Shown: in pieces, positions 24,255 to 32,256 of the stretch
Layout: each line of letters begins with the position of its first letter
Numbering within the stretch: position 1 is the first letter of the stretch
Origin: Sphingobacteriia bacterium
GTDB taxonomy: Bacteria; Bacteroidota; Bacteroidia; Chitinophagales; Chitinophagaceae
Direction of reading: 5' to 3'
DNA: 45,589 nt
Assembly: GCA_015999745.1 (NCBI GenBank)
Contig: JAECQP010000029.1
Coordinates: 1 to 45,589 of the forward strand
The notes under the pieces: model-generated
The model's database searches: none
Seen by the model: the letters and a program-made list of their open reading frames with translations, nothing else
Told to the model about the DNA's origin: nothing
Program-made: the position numbers and the translations under genes

Positions 24255-25454
24255 TTATCCCGGGAAACTGATCTTACCCATTGTTACCGCCGGAATATCT
24301 TTAGATCCACCGCCAAAAGAGGTGTTTCCACCCGCAACCGTTTCGTTGGCCAGCAGGGCAAATAATACCGCTTCTTTGGCATCCGGATTAATTTCCAGGT
24401 CACTGGTGGTGTAAAACCGGCAATGGGGCAACTGCAATTGAATCTGCTCCATCAATAAAGGATTGTGAATTCCTCCCCCGCTACTGTAAACGGCATAGCT
24501 TTCCTGATCGGAAAGCGTTTTTTTAATGGCATCCGCAATGGTATCCGCACTAAACCTGTTCAGGGTGGCCATGGTATCCACGTGGCTGATAGCAGATATA
24601 TTGGCGTTCAACAGGGCCTGCTCGCCATATTTCAGGTTAAACAATTCAGGGCCGGTTGTTTTGGGAAATGCCTGCTGAAAAAAGGGATCCTCTTTTAGCG
24701 CTTTCAGATAGCTTTCGTTGACTTTCCCCTGGCGGGCGATCGTTGCATTTTCGTCGTAAGATTGGTTGAACTGGAACCGGGCAAAGGCATCCATCAGGGT
24801 ATTACCGGGGCCGGTATCGGTACTGAAGATCCTGGTCATATCCAGGTCTCCGGGCAGGAAAGTAAAATTGGCGATACCGCCAATATTGAGCATGATCCTG
24901 TTTTCACCCGCCTTTCTGAATATAAAATAATCGCCGTAAACAGCCAGCGGCGCTCCTTCACCTCCGGCAGCAATATGTTTTTGCCTGAAATCACTGATGG
25001 TGATAATACCGGTTTTTACAGCAAGATGATCCCCGTCTCCCAATTGTAAGGTGCCGTTACCAAACTCCTTTTTACCGTGAAGTCTTTTGGGAGCATGATA
25101 AACGGTTTGCCCATGACTGGCAATCAGGTCCACTTCGGAGGGGCTAACCTTCCACTGCGCCAACGCCTCCAGGATCATGGCAGCGTGTTGTTCAGCAATC
25201 CATGGATTCAGTAAACAAATATTCTCCAGGTCAACCATCCGTTTGGAGAAAACACTTTTGACAATCTCTTTAAACGCCTGATTAAACGGAACGGTCAGGA
25301 AATGTTTTACCTGTACTTTTGTTTCGGGTCCGCTTCCCGTAAGCTCACACAAGGCAATATCCAACCCATCCAGCGACGTACCACTCATCAGCCCGATAAT
25401 CGTGCGTTTATCCTTTCCGGCGATCCTGGCTAACTGTTCAACGTAATGATTCAT
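24255..25454 (-). CDS. anmK: Anhydro-N-acetylmuramic acid kinase
   Basis: A 399-residue ASKHA-fold kinase that phosphorylates and opens 1,6-anhydro-MurNAc released by cell-wall turnover, giving MurNAc-6-phosphate for recycling. The phosphate-loop signature GLMSGTSLDGLDIAL is at 22-36, LIASHGQTVYH is at about 110-120, the catalytic-region DTGPGNTLMDA follows in the middle, and SGGGIHNPLL is near the C-terminus. Length normal for the family. It follows the UbiD gene by 20 bases, so it is probably cotranscribed from the ubiD promoter. The recycling partners (murQ, ampG, nagZ) are not in the window. Confidence 0.96.
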   Translation of the reverse strand: MNHYVEQLARIAGKDKRTIIGLMSGTSLDGLDIALCELTGSGPETKVQVKHFLTVPFNQAFKEIVKSVFSKRMVDLENICLLNPWIAEQHAAMILEALAQWKVSPSEVDLIASHGQTVYHAPKRLHGKKEFGNGTLQLGDGDHLAVKTGIITISDFRQKHIAAGGEGAPLAVYGDYFIFRKAGENRIMLNIGGIANFTFLPGDLDMTRIFSTDTGPGNTLMDAFARFQFNQSYDENATIARQGKVNESYLKALKEDPFFQQAFPKTTGPELFNLKYGEQALLNANISAISHVDTMATLNRFSADTIADAIKKTLSDQESYAVYSSGGGIHNPLLMEQIQLQLPHCRFYTTSDLEINPDAKEAVLFALLANETVAGGNTSFGGGSKDIPAVTMGKISFPG

Positions 25455-25474
25455 ACTACTACAATGAGGGTTGT

Positions 25475-27313
25475 TTATATGGCTTTATACAAACTTCCAC
25501 CTTTTTCAAAAATACGGTCAACTCTTTTTTCAACCTCCGGATTTTTTTCAAGAGGCGGCGCATGATGCGGTTTAATCCGTGAATCGATCACCAGCGGCCC
25601 TTCACAGCCCCAGTGTTTATACTCGGTGAAAGCACCGATACCATAAATATCGTGCGAAGGGTTTGCCCTGGTATAAGCGATCCATAAATAATCAGACAGG
25701 GTTTCGGCAGCAAATGAACTATTGTCACAAACCACCATCAGTACAATTCCTTTCAACAGATCCATGTGTTCGTGCAACAGCAGGTTCAGGAGGTTCATCT
25801 CTTCTTTTGCATTGCGATAACTGGTAAAAGCCCTGAAGCTGATGCATACAACACCAGGCATGGCCATACGCGGATTTTCAAAACCTTCCAGCTCAAATAG
25901 CACAGAAGGTACTTCAGTGGCGAGTGTTCTCTTCTTTTCGCCGCAGGCAGCAAATACCACTTTACTGCCGCTGTTTAAACCGGTACCGGAATAATCCAGG
26001 GTATCGATGGTGGTATTGGTATGAAAATGTACATCCCGCTTCAGGTCAATCCGTTCCAGCAGGTACGTCATAAATGCAGGGATATTAGCTGCCTTCAGTT
26101 GATTGGTATCATCTGCAGCAATGAACAGGAATTTGGCCAGGCTCAACTGACCGGTTCCCAGGATATGGTTCGATATCGTTAATAATTCCGCAGGCTGCCT
26201 GGCAGGATTATAAGGCGTATACCTTTCGCTTCCCACCGCAAGCAGCAAAGGGTGCACACCCGCAGCATCCACGGCATGCACTTCTTTAACGCCGGGGATT
26301 TCGTTGGGGATAGCATTGCCGGTAATTTCATGAATCAGTTCGCCAAAACTGGTATCTTCCTGCGGAGGTCTTCCCACAACAGTAAATGGCCAGATGGCAT
26401 TCTTTCTTGCATAAACTTTATGCACCCGCATCATGGGAAAATCATGTGTGAGGCTGTAATAGCCCAGGTGATCGCCAAAAGGCCCTTCGGGTTTATTTTC
26501 TCCGGGATATACTTCTCCTGTAATCACAAAATCAGCATCGGTACTGATACAGTATCCGTCTTCGTAGGCATACCGAAACCTTCTGCCACCCAGCACTCCG
26601 GCAAAAGTCATTTCACTCATTCCTTCGGGCAAAGGCATCACTGCAGATAAAGTATGGGAAGGAGGCCCGCCCACAAAGCAACTTACTTTCAACGGAAGCC
26701 CTTTTGCATTGGCCTTGGTTTGGTGCACCCCAATACCCCTGTGCAACTGGTAATGCAAGCCGATTTCCTGATTGGTGATATAATCGTTCCCGGTTAGCTG
26801 AATGCGATACATACCCAGGTTGGCCTTCATGATACCCGGCTGATCAATGTCCTCTGAGTAAACCTGGGGCAATGTTACAAATGCACCTCCATCTTTGGGC
26901 CAGTGTTGTATCAACGGCAGATCAGAGATCTTAATTTCCTCATACATCACCGGCCTGGTTCGTGGATTTTTAAGCGGAAGCGCCTTCAGGGCGGCCATGC
27001 CCACCTGCAGGTGCTTCAACGGCGACTTCAATGCTTTCATTGGGTCATTCTTCAGATTGATCAGTTGCTGCATTTCCTCCATGGTATCCCTGAAAATAAA
27101 CCTGCTTCTTTCCAGTGTTCCGAAAATATTAGAGGCGGCCCGGAACCGGGAGCCTTTCACGTTTTCAAAGAGCAAGGCAGGGCCTTTGGCTTCATACACA
27201 CGCAGGTGAATCGAGGCCATTTCCAGGTAGGGATCCACTTCTTCCTTAATTCTAACCAGTTGACCATGTTTTTCCAGGTCAATTAAACAAGCTTCTAAAG
27301 ATGCGTATGCCAT
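25475..27313 (-). CDS. UbiD-family prenyl-FMN-dependent decarboxylase
   Basis: A 612-residue UbiD-type decarboxylase. The start at 27313 (MAYASLEACLIDLEKHGQLV) matches the family N-terminus; the frame is open to 27346 but that would take in the -7 element. Conserved parts include LGMYRIQLTGND (Arg that binds the prenylated flavin phosphate), the acidic motif GEVYPGENKPEGPFGDHLGYYS-like stretch (catalytic Glu residues) and WPFTVVGRPPQED. UbiD enzymes need the cofactor made by UbiX, which is not in this window. In Bacteroidota a role in menaquinone (futalosine-branch) decarboxylation is plausible but not shown here; decarboxylation of another aromatic or unsaturated acid is equally possible. 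First gene of an operon with anmK. Confidence 0.9.
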   Translation of the reverse strand: MAYASLEACLIDLEKHGQLVRIKEEVDPYLEMASIHLRVYEAKGPALLFENVKGSRFRAASNIFGTLERSRFIFRDTMEEMQQLINLKNDPMKALKSPLKHLQVGMAALKALPLKNPRTRPVMYEEIKISDLPLIQHWPKDGGAFVTLPQVYSEDIDQPGIMKANLGMYRIQLTGNDYITNQEIGLHYQLHRGIGVHQTKANAKGLPLKVSCFVGGPPSHTLSAVMPLPEGMSEMTFAGVLGGRRFRYAYEDGYCISTDADFVITGEVYPGENKPEGPFGDHLGYYSLTHDFPMMRVHKVYARKNAIWPFTVVGRPPQEDTSFGELIHEITGNAIPNEIPGVKEVHAVDAAGVHPLLLAVGSERYTPYNPARQPAELLTISNHILGTGQLSLAKFLFIAADDTNQLKAANIPAFMTYLLERIDLKRDVHFHTNTTIDTLDYSGTGLNSGSKVVFAACGEKKRTLATEVPSVLFELEGFENPRMAMPGVVCISFRAFTSYRNAKEEMNLLNLLLHEHMDLLKGIVLMVVCDNSSFAAETLSDYLWIAYTRANPSHDIYGIGAFTEYKHWGCEGPLVIDSRIKPHHAPPLEKNPEVEKRVDRIFEKGGSLYKAI

Positions 27314-27330
27314 AGTATAAGAATACAGAA

Positions 27331-27338
27331 CAAAGCTA
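27331..27338 (-). promoter_or_regulatory. -7 element for the ubiD-anmK operon
   Basis: Minus-strand TAGCTTTG, a perfect TAnnTTTG, 17 bases upstream of the chosen ubiD ATG. No clear -33 TTG. It supports the start at 27313 over the one at 27346. Confidence 0.4.
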
Positions 27339-27400
27339 TACTTCAAAAGTTGATTTGGGAAGATGTTTTATCAAATTAATCCGGTTAATGACAGGCTGCC

Positions 27401-27408
27401 TACCTTTG
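27401..27408 (+). promoter_or_regulatory. -7 element for pdxJ-purE
   Basis: TACCTTTG, a perfect TAnnTTTG, ends only 4 bases before the pdxJ ATG at 27413, predicting a leaderless or nearly leaderless mRNA. No clear -33 partner. Confidence 0.4.
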
Positions 27409-27412
27409 CAAT

Positions 27413-28141
27413 ATGACTAAGCTTAGTGTGAACATCAATAAGTTTGCCACCCTTCGCAACAGCAGGGGCGGTAATAACCCCAACCTGGTAAAAGCGGCAC
27501 TGGACGCAGAACGCTTCGGGGCCAACGGAATTACGGTACACCCCCGCCCAGACGAGCGGCATATCCGGTACCAGGACGTGTACGATCTGAAAGCAGTCCT
27601 CACCACCGAATTCAATATAGAAGGCAACCCTACCGAACAGAAATTCATTGACCTGGTACTGGCCGCAAAACCGGATCAGGTAACCCTGGTTCCGGATGCG
27701 CAGGGGCAATTAACCAGCAACCATGGGTGGAATACTATTGAACACAAGGATTACCTGGTTAGTGTGATTAACCAATTCAAAAAAGCGGGTATCCGTGTAT
27801 CCATTTTTGTAGACCCCGTTATAGAAATGGTGGAAGGCGCAGCTTTAACCGGTACGGACCGCATTGAACTGTACACCGAACAATATGCAACGCTTTTTGC
27901 AGCAGGAAAAAGAGAAGAAGCGATTCAACCCTATGTTGCCGCCGCGGCCAAAGCACACGCACTGGGATTGGGCATCAATGCCGGACACGATCTGGATTTG
28001 CACAACCTGGGATACTTTGCCAAACAGATTCCTTACCTGGATGAAGTGAGCATTGGACACGCACTGGTTTGCGACGCCATTTACCTTGGATTTGAAAACA
28101 CCATCCAGTTGTACCAGCGACAGTTGAAACAACCGGAGTAA
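27413..28141 (+). CDS. pdxJ: Pyridoxine 5'-phosphate synthase
   Basis: A 242-residue TIM-barrel enzyme that condenses 3-amino-2-oxopropyl phosphate with 1-deoxyxylulose 5-phosphate, the last ring-forming step of DXP-dependent vitamin B6 synthesis. Family motifs are all seen: [17 protein letters not shown] (N-terminal strand), [13 protein letters not shown] with the catalytic His and Arg, FNIEGNPT with the catalytic Glu, VTLVPD, and [13 protein letters not shown] near the C-terminus. Length is normal. It is followed by purE after 47 bases on the same strand, so both may share a promoter. Highly confident. Confidence 0.97.
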   Translation: MTKLSVNINKFATLRNSRGGNNPNLVKAALDAERFGANGITVHPRPDERHIRYQDVYDLKAVLTTEFNIEGNPTEQKFIDLVLAAKPDQVTLVPDAQGQLTSNHGWNTIEHKDYLVSVINQFKKAGIRVSIFVDPVIEMVEGAALTGTDRIELYTEQYATLFAAGKREEAIQPYVAAAAKAHALGLGINAGHDLDLHNLGYFAKQIPYLDEVSIGHALVCDAIYLGFENTIQLYQRQLKQPE

Positions 28142-28188
28142 CCCAATTGATTGAACTAAATTGATTAACTTACTACTATAATCATTGT

Positions 28189-28707
28189 ATGAGCAAACAA
28201 GCAATCGTCGGAATCATTATGGGGAGCGACAGCGATCTGCCGGTAATGCAGGCAGCCGCCAACTTCTTAACCGACCTCGACATCCCGTATGAGTTAACCG
28301 TTGTATCGGCGCACCGCACGCCGGAACGTATGGTGCAATATGCAAAAACAGCCCGTGAAAGAGGACTGCAGGTGATCATTGCCGGAGCGGGCGGAGCCGC
28401 CCATTTACCGGGTATGGTAGCTTCCTTAACCTCTCTGCCTGTGATAGGTGTACCTATTAAATCTTCCAACTCCATAGATGGATGGGATTCTGTACTCTCC
28501 ATACTACAGATGCCCAATGGGGTGCCTGTTGCAACCGTTGCATTAAATGCAGCCAAGAATGCAGGGATCCTTGCGGCACAAATTATCGGCACCAACCGCA
28601 GCGAAGTAGCTGCGCAACTGGATGAATACAAAAACAGCCTGCAGGAAGAAGTGCTGAAAAAAGCAGATGGATTAAAAGTGATGTGGCCGAATGGGTTTGA
28701 TGAGTAG
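28189..28707 (+). CDS. purE: N5-carboxyaminoimidazole ribonucleotide mutase
   Basis: A 172-residue PurE class I enzyme that rearranges N5-CAIR to CAIR in purine synthesis. Signatures: GIIMGSDSDLPVMQAAANFL (substrate phosphate loop), VVSAHRTPERM (catalytic His), IAGAGGAAHLPGM, and SLPVIGVPIKSS; all intact. Class I PurE normally works with the ATP-dependent carboxylase PurK, often the next gene, but here the following sequence is an AT-rich patch without purK. It starts 47 bases after pdxJ. Confidence 0.97.
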   Translation: MSKQAIVGIIMGSDSDLPVMQAAANFLTDLDIPYELTVVSAHRTPERMVQYAKTARERGLQVIIAGAGGAAHLPGMVASLTSLPVIGVPIKSSNSIDGWDSVLSILQMPNGVPVATVALNAAKNAGILAAQIIGTNRSEVAAQLDEYKNSLQEEVLKKADGLKVMWPNGFDE

Positions 28708-28728
28708 GAAGATTAGGTAATACCAAAT

Positions 28729-29031
28729 CTAAAGACACTGTGAATTAATGCAAAACAAAATGACAATATTTTTTCCAAAGAACATGTTTTCCCCAAACCC
28801 AGAAACATACGCAGTCAAAAATAGAAGTGTGAAGATCACAATAGTAAATATTCCCAGGGTTCTCTTCTTCCAAATTGCAAAAATGAAAGAAATAAAAATA
28901 TACATTAAAACTGTCAAACTACTTGATCTGACATTTCTATTTAATGGATTGTAGTGTGAAAGATAATAGTATAAAAATGTTGACACAATTATAAGCAACA
29001 AAAAAAATATTTTCACACCATCCACCTTCAT
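28729..29031 (-). CDS. Hypothetical membrane protein in AT-rich patch
   Basis: 100 residues with about three hydrophobic segments (FFLLLIIVSTFLYYYL, LTVLMYIFISFIFAI, LGIFTIVIFTLLFLTAYV) separated by short basic loops. I do not recognise a family. Base composition is far more AT-rich than purE upstream, and the strand is opposite, which suggests acquired DNA. An AT-rich random frame can look hydrophobic, so its reality is uncertain. It is convergent with purE, 21 bases between stops. Confidence 0.45.
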   Translation of the reverse strand: MKVDGVKIFFLLLIIVSTFLYYYLSHYNPLNRNVRSSSLTVLMYIFISFIFAIWKKRTLGIFTIVIFTLLFLTAYVSGFGENMFFGKNIVILFCINSQCL

Positions 29032-29368
29032 ACGTGTTCATAGTAAGTCTTCAAGGGGCTATAATCAATCATCATTTGTTTTCTATTGGAAATAAAGAGA
29101 AAACTATTCCTAATGAGATGATTCAAATTTAAAGGCTATACTTTGATCTTAATATTAATTTAAAATAAACATTCGTACAGCCAACTTAATTTTAGGCGAA
29201 TAAAAATGGATTTAAAGTCTAAACTTTTCTTGTTAACTTAAAAGTAAAGTAGCCAGCAGCTACTCATTTTACCTTATTTCATGATAAAGTTCCACCTCAG
29301 ATTTAGCACAATTAAACAAGCCTCTATCTCTGGTCTCTATTGATAGCGGTTCATTTAAATGTTTTCAA
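29032..29368. other. AT-rich gap of 337 bases between two accessory genes
   Basis: Divergent upstream region of the membrane-protein gene and the thioredoxin-like gene. I see no open frame of substance, no RNA gene and no perfect TAnnTTTG (the nearest, TATACTTTG at about 29138, has one base too many). Composition matches the flanking AT-rich genes. Confidence 0.4.
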
Positions 29369-29941
29369 ATGCGCAACAAACTTTTATCAAAAATTATTGC
29401 AGTTTCATTTTTTTTATCATCATCTTGTGCTAAACTCCAAAGCGATCATAACGACAAAGCTGTACAACTTCCTAAAGAAAATAAAATTGTTATAGTAAAT
29501 TTTTGGTCTATCTACTGCGCGCCTTGCATTGAAGAATTGCCTTTAATTGAATCAGTATATAAAAAAACGAAGGGTAAAAAAGATGTAACAATAGTCACAG
29601 TCGCTTTTAATTCACATGAAGAAATAAACAGATTCCTTATGCATCGCTCTTCTGATGTAATTGGGAAACAATTTAAAGCGGCAAACACGACAATTAATTT
29701 TCCAATCGTTCCGGTTTTTATTAACAGCGACACAATTGACGAAATCTCTAATATTGTCAAGCCAAATCACAGCAACAATGACAGACAGGCTTTAATCACA
29801 TCCTACTACAAACTTGTTGGAATACCGACGACGATAATTTTTTTTAGAGAACATGAAGTTATGCGTTTCTTAGGCAACTCTGGCAGCGCCTCCATGGGAA
29901 AAAAAATATTATCCACTATAGATAGCCTGCAAAGCAAATGA
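29369..29941 (+). CDS. TlpA/ResA-like thioredoxin-fold lipoprotein
   Basis: 190 residues. A lipoprotein signal peptide ends at the lipobox SSSCAK (Cys20). A thioredoxin-like domain follows (about 40-185) with strand IVIVNFWSIYCAPCIEELPL containing the redox CxxC as CAPC, and a later cis-Pro region GIPTTIIFF. Such proteins reduce or oxidise periplasmic thiols; a membrane-anchored disulfide reductase is likely. Between the active site and the cis-Pro there is a longer than usual segment (INSDTIDEISNIVKPNHSNN). It is AT-rich like its neighbours and stands alone on the plus strand; partners are not visible. Family call good, role unknown. Confidence 0.85.
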   Translation: MRNKLLSKIIAVSFFLSSSCAKLQSDHNDKAVQLPKENKIVIVNFWSIYCAPCIEELPLIESVYKKTKGKKDVTIVTVAFNSHEEINRFLMHRSSDVIGKQFKAANTTINFPIVPVFINSDTIDEISNIVKPNHSNNDRQALITSYYKLVGIPTTIIFFREHEVMRFLGNSGSASMGKKILSTIDSLQSK

Positions 29942-29950
29942 TCATGGAAT

Positions 29951-30074
29951 TTATTGTTTTTGCCCTAAGATTTGTCATCAGATTCCTCATGTAAGCTTCC
30001 CCTTTTTCAGGGGAGGTCATGTTGAAGCCGGATTACTTGCCCTGGCACATAACCTGAGGAAGAAAGTTGCCTGA
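29951..30074 (+). pseudogene. Relic of a transposase C-terminus
   Basis: A stop-free stretch ends in VEAGLLALAHNLRKKVA followed by TGA at 30072-30074. The (L/I)xxxAHNLRK ending is typical of DDE transposases of the IS1182/ISNCY kind, which finish soon after this motif. Nothing of the catalytic core lies upstream; instead the thioredoxin-like gene ends at 29941. No start codon or terminal repeats were found. I read it as the decayed tail of an insertion sequence at the right border of the AT-rich patch. Short length keeps confidence moderate. Confidence 0.45.
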
Positions 30075-30136
30075 AATGGCTGGTTACCCCCAAAAAGCAC
30101 CCCATACGCTTAAAACTAATCCTCAACACCCAATAA

Positions 30137-30172
30137 TAAAAAACCGCCTCAATTATTACATTGAGACGGTCT
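30137..30172 (-). terminator. Intrinsic terminator after tRNA-Leu
   Basis: Minus-strand hairpin: ACCGTCTCAAT pairs with ATTGAGGCGGT (one mismatch) and is followed by TTTTTTATT. It lies 27 bases after the tRNA-Leu 3' end. Confidence 0.8.
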
Positions 30173-30198
30173 TTTGAATTATTTATTTAAAGTATTGT

Positions 30199-30283
30199 GC
30201 CCCGGAACGGAGTTGAACCGTTACTCGCGTTGCGGCGAACAGGATTTTAAGTCCTGCGTGTCTACCAATTCCACCACCGGGGC
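30199..30283 (-). tRNA. tRNA-Leu(TAA)
   Basis: 85 nt on the minus strand. Acceptor arms GCCCCGG/CCGGGGC, D-arm with GGTAGACACG, anticodon stem CAGGA/TCCTG enclosing CTTAAAA (anticodon TAA), a variable arm of class II type, and T-arm CGGTTCAACTCCG. The long variable arm and anticodon agree on leucine. CCA is not encoded. Confidence 0.95.
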
Positions 30284-30289
30284 TGCCAT

Positions 30290-30320
30290 AAAAAATCCCG
30301 TCCTGTAAAGGAGCGGGATT
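30290..30320 (-). terminator. Hairpin with T-run between tRNA-Gly and tRNA-Leu
   Basis: Minus-strand AATCCCG (30320-30314) pairs with CGGGATT (30300-30294), loop CTCCTTTACAGGA which can pair further (TCC/GGA), followed by TTTT. It is shaped like an intrinsic terminator, yet no separate promoter for tRNA-Leu is evident, so it may be a partial terminator or processing hairpin. Confidence 0.6.
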
Positions 30321-30326
30321 CTTTGA

Positions 30327-30398
<72 letters not shown>

Positions 30399-30426
30399 GT
30401 TATCTGTAAGAACTAAATTGGGAGTG

Positions 30427-30456
30427 CAAAAATAACCAACTTTAGTTCCTGACAAA
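30427..30456 (-). promoter_or_regulatory. Promoter of the tRNA-Gly/tRNA-Leu unit
   Basis: Minus-strand -33 TTTG (30456-30453) and -7 TATTTTTG (30434-30427) with 18 bases between. Both match the Bacteroidota consensus; this is the cleanest promoter in the window. Transcription should begin about 25 bases before tRNA-Gly. Confidence 0.65.
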
Positions 30457-30471
30457 ATTTTTTTTACTTTT

Positions 30472-30675
30472 TTATTTGTATTCAGGAGTAAATTTAGAAC
30501 TACTCTGAACTTCTACTTTTGGTTGACCAGGGTAGCGCTGGTTGTACATACGGTAGCATCCGCCCAATACGAAAGACAGAATGCAGAATACCTGCAGGTA
30601 AAATAAAAATCTGGAAGAACTTACCCAGTTTTTAGTAAAGTCTTTTTGCTCGTGTTCTATGATTTCCTGTGACAT
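30472..30675 (-). CDS. Small single-pass membrane protein
   Basis: 67 residues: a charged N-terminus (MSQEIIEHEQKDFTKNW), one membrane helix (FLFYLQVFCILSFVLGGCYRM) and a polar tail ending KFTPEYK. Composition and codon use fit the main chromosome rather than the AT-rich islands. I do not recognise a named family; short proteins of this layout next to tRNAs are common in Chitinophagaceae. It lies between the GT2 gene and the tRNA pair on the same strand, and a -7 element is found just upstream. Confidence 0.7.
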   Translation of the reverse strand: MSQEIIEHEQKDFTKNWVSSSRFLFYLQVFCILSFVLGGCYRMYNQRYPGQPKVEVQSSSKFTPEYK

Positions 30676-30692
30676 AGTGAATTATTGCATTG

Positions 30693-30700
30693 CAAAAATA
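30693..30700 (-). promoter_or_regulatory. -7 element for the small membrane protein gene
   Basis: Minus-strand TATTTTTG, a perfect TAnnTTTG, 17 bases before the ATG at 30675. No -33 partner, which would fall inside the end of the GT2 gene. Confidence 0.35.
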
Positions 30701-30718
30701 GGGGTTGGCAGTAAAAAA

Positions 30719-31750
30719 TCATCGCTTCTCCGGAATAATTTCCAGAAAACGTTTTTTTTGATGCACAAAATAGTTCCATACAACCGACCCCTTATACACC
30801 CCATGCAGCCCAAACATAGGCGTAACCGGGCTTTGGGAAGATTTAAACCGGGTGAGCAGCCAATAAAAATAACTAATATGGGCTTTTACAATTGCTGTAA
30901 AAAAATAGGGGTCTCCCGTTAACAGGCCCTTCCAGGCCGAAATGGCGTCCAGGCAGAACCTTACCGGCAGTTTCCAGCAAAGTTCGTTCAGGGGTAAATT
31001 CTTACTCAGCATGATCAGGTTATTCCGGAAGTTCAGGAATACTTTTCGTCCTCCCCTGGGAAGCGTACCTCCGCCAACATGATAAACCACCGATTCGGGG
31101 CATACCATAATATGAAAGCCCTTCAACTGCATCCTCCAGCAGAGGTCAATCTCCTCCTGGTGCGCAAAAAAATAAGGATCAAAACCCTTCAGCGAATGAA
31201 ACACACCGGACCTCACAAACATGGCAGCCCCGGAAGCCCAGAAAATTTCGCGGGCATCATTGTATTGACCGTTGTCCGGCTCACAAACATCAAAAACCCT
31301 TCCCCGGGTGAACGGGTATCCTAAAGAATCGATCCATCCGCCGGATGCACCAGAATACTCAAACAGGTGCGGGTCTTTATACGAAAGCAATTTAGGCTGA
31401 CAGGCCGCTATGGAGGGATTTGATTCCATTAACCGGATAATCGGGTTCACCCAATCCGGGGTTACTTCCACATCGGAATTCAATAATACATAATATGGGG
31501 CTTCCACCCTTTCCAACGCCCAGTTATAGCCCCCGGCAAATCCCAGGTTTTCCGGATTTTTCAACAGGGTAACGGATGGATAGCGCTGTTCCAGGAAAGC
31601 AATGGAATCATCGGTTGATCCGTTATCCGCCACTACCACTTCAAAAGGACGATAAGTGGTAGCCAGCACGGAAGGCAGGAACTGTTCCAGGTAATTCCTT
31701 CCGTTGTAATTCAATATAACAATGGCCACTAATGGATTCAACGCATACAT
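30719..31750 (-). CDS. GT2-family glycosyltransferase (rhamnosyl-transferase-like)
   Basis: A 343-residue GT-A-fold glycosyltransferase acting on the cytoplasmic side of the membrane, using a nucleotide-sugar for cell-surface polysaccharide or glycolipid. The N-terminal nucleotide-binding stretch VAIVILNYNGRNYLEQFLPS is followed by VVVADNGSTDDS. The metal-binding DxD equivalent is in LLNSDVEVTPDWV (about 93-105), and the acceptor/catalytic motif EIDLCWRMQLKG is about 205-216. A hydrophobic/amphipathic C-terminal segment could dock at the membrane. GT2 members with this layout resemble WcaA/rhamnosyltransferases, but sugar and acceptor are not known. It is not in a polysaccharide cluster here; its neighbours are unrelated. 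Confidence 0.92.
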   Translation of the reverse strand: MYALNPLVAIVILNYNGRNYLEQFLPSVLATTYRPFEVVVADNGSTDDSIAFLEQRYPSVTLLKNPENLGFAGGYNWALERVEAPYYVLLNSDVEVTPDWVNPIIRLMESNPSIAACQPKLLSYKDPHLFEYSGASGGWIDSLGYPFTRGRVFDVCEPDNGQYNDAREIFWASGAAMFVRSGVFHSLKGFDPYFFAHQEEIDLCWRMQLKGFHIMVCPESVVYHVGGGTLPRGGRKVFLNFRNNLIMLSKNLPLNELCWKLPVRFCLDAISAWKGLLTGDPYFFTAIVKAHISYFYWLLTRFKSSQSPVTPMFGLHGVYKGSVVWNYFVHQKKRFLEIIPEKR

Positions 31751-31796
31751 TTTTGCGAAAGTACAATCAAATCGTCATTAGCGGCGGGAAGTTCGG

Positions 31797-32117
31797 TTAA
31801 TTCTGCAACCCCCAGTTAATCAGGTAGCGGACTTCTGTGGGAACGGTATGTACCCTTTCCTTAGCAGCCTTGTGGGCCAGGCGCACAATGACTCTCTTTT
31901 TGGATGGGATCACGATAATGTATTGGCCCAGAATACCTCTTGCATAAAAGATGTCCTTATGCTCCGGATCAATCCACCACTGGTATCCGTAATAATCGCA
32001 GGTTGCTCCTTTCAGGTCCTTAATACAAGGCCCCACATCACAGTACTTGAAACTGCATTTGGGCTGCTTCCCCGGCATCTCTGACACCTTTCCAAATTGA
32101 ATATCTCTAAACCTCAC
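31797..32117 (-). pseudogene. C-terminal remnant of a serine beta-lactamase-family hydrolase
   Basis: About 95 residues match the end of class C beta-lactamase-like serine hydrolases of Bacteroidota (YYGYQWWIDPEHKDIFYARG, LGQYIIVIPSKKRVIVRLAH, EVRYLINWGLQN). Full proteins have ~400-450 residues; the N-terminal part with the signal peptide and the catalytic SxxK and YxN motifs is absent. Upstream of about 32,100 the DNA becomes AT-rich and noncoding in this direction, so the gene was cut by insertion or deletion at the island border. The first residues (MRFRDIQFGK) may be chance sequence. Translation, if any, would give no active enzyme. Confidence 0.75.
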
Positions 32118-32200
32118 TTTTCAAAATTCCGCCTTACTAATGCTATCAGTCTGATTTTCAAGGCAAAAAACAAATATTTTCCCTTTATCAAAGTTTTTTT

Positions 32201-32231
32201 ATTGTTTATCAATATATTTTTATTACGTTTG
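32201..32231 (+). promoter_or_regulatory. Promoter of the DUF2975-XRE pair
   Basis: ATTG (32201-32204) and TACGTTTG (32224-32231) with a 19-base spacer: good Bacteroidota -33/-7 match. The ATG is 26 bases after the -7 element. Confidence 0.6.
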
Positions 32232-32255
32232 CCAAATCAATTTAAATGCAAACGT
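32225..32255. promoter_or_regulatory. Inverted repeat overlapping the -7 element and start codon region (candidate operator)
   Basis: ACGTTTGC (32225-32232) and its exact reverse complement GCAAACGT (32248-32255), spacer 15 bases. The left arm covers most of the -7 element; the right arm ends 1 base before the ATG at 32257. The arms are 23 bases apart centre to centre, about two helical turns, as a dimeric HTH regulator would need. The XRE regulator encoded one gene on is the obvious candidate binder. Confidence 0.55.
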
Positions 32256-32256
32256 T

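Noticed and set aside
29944..29990. Extension of the transposase relic further upstream
   Set aside because: The frame stays open for a short distance but shows no transposase-like residues, so only the last ~40 codons are offered as a relic.
28690..30283. Genomic-island integration at tRNA-Leu
   Set aside because: The AT-rich patch lies on the 3' side of tRNA-Leu, as expected for an island, but I find no copy of the tRNA 3' end at the far border and no integrase; the tRNA terminator is also undisturbed.
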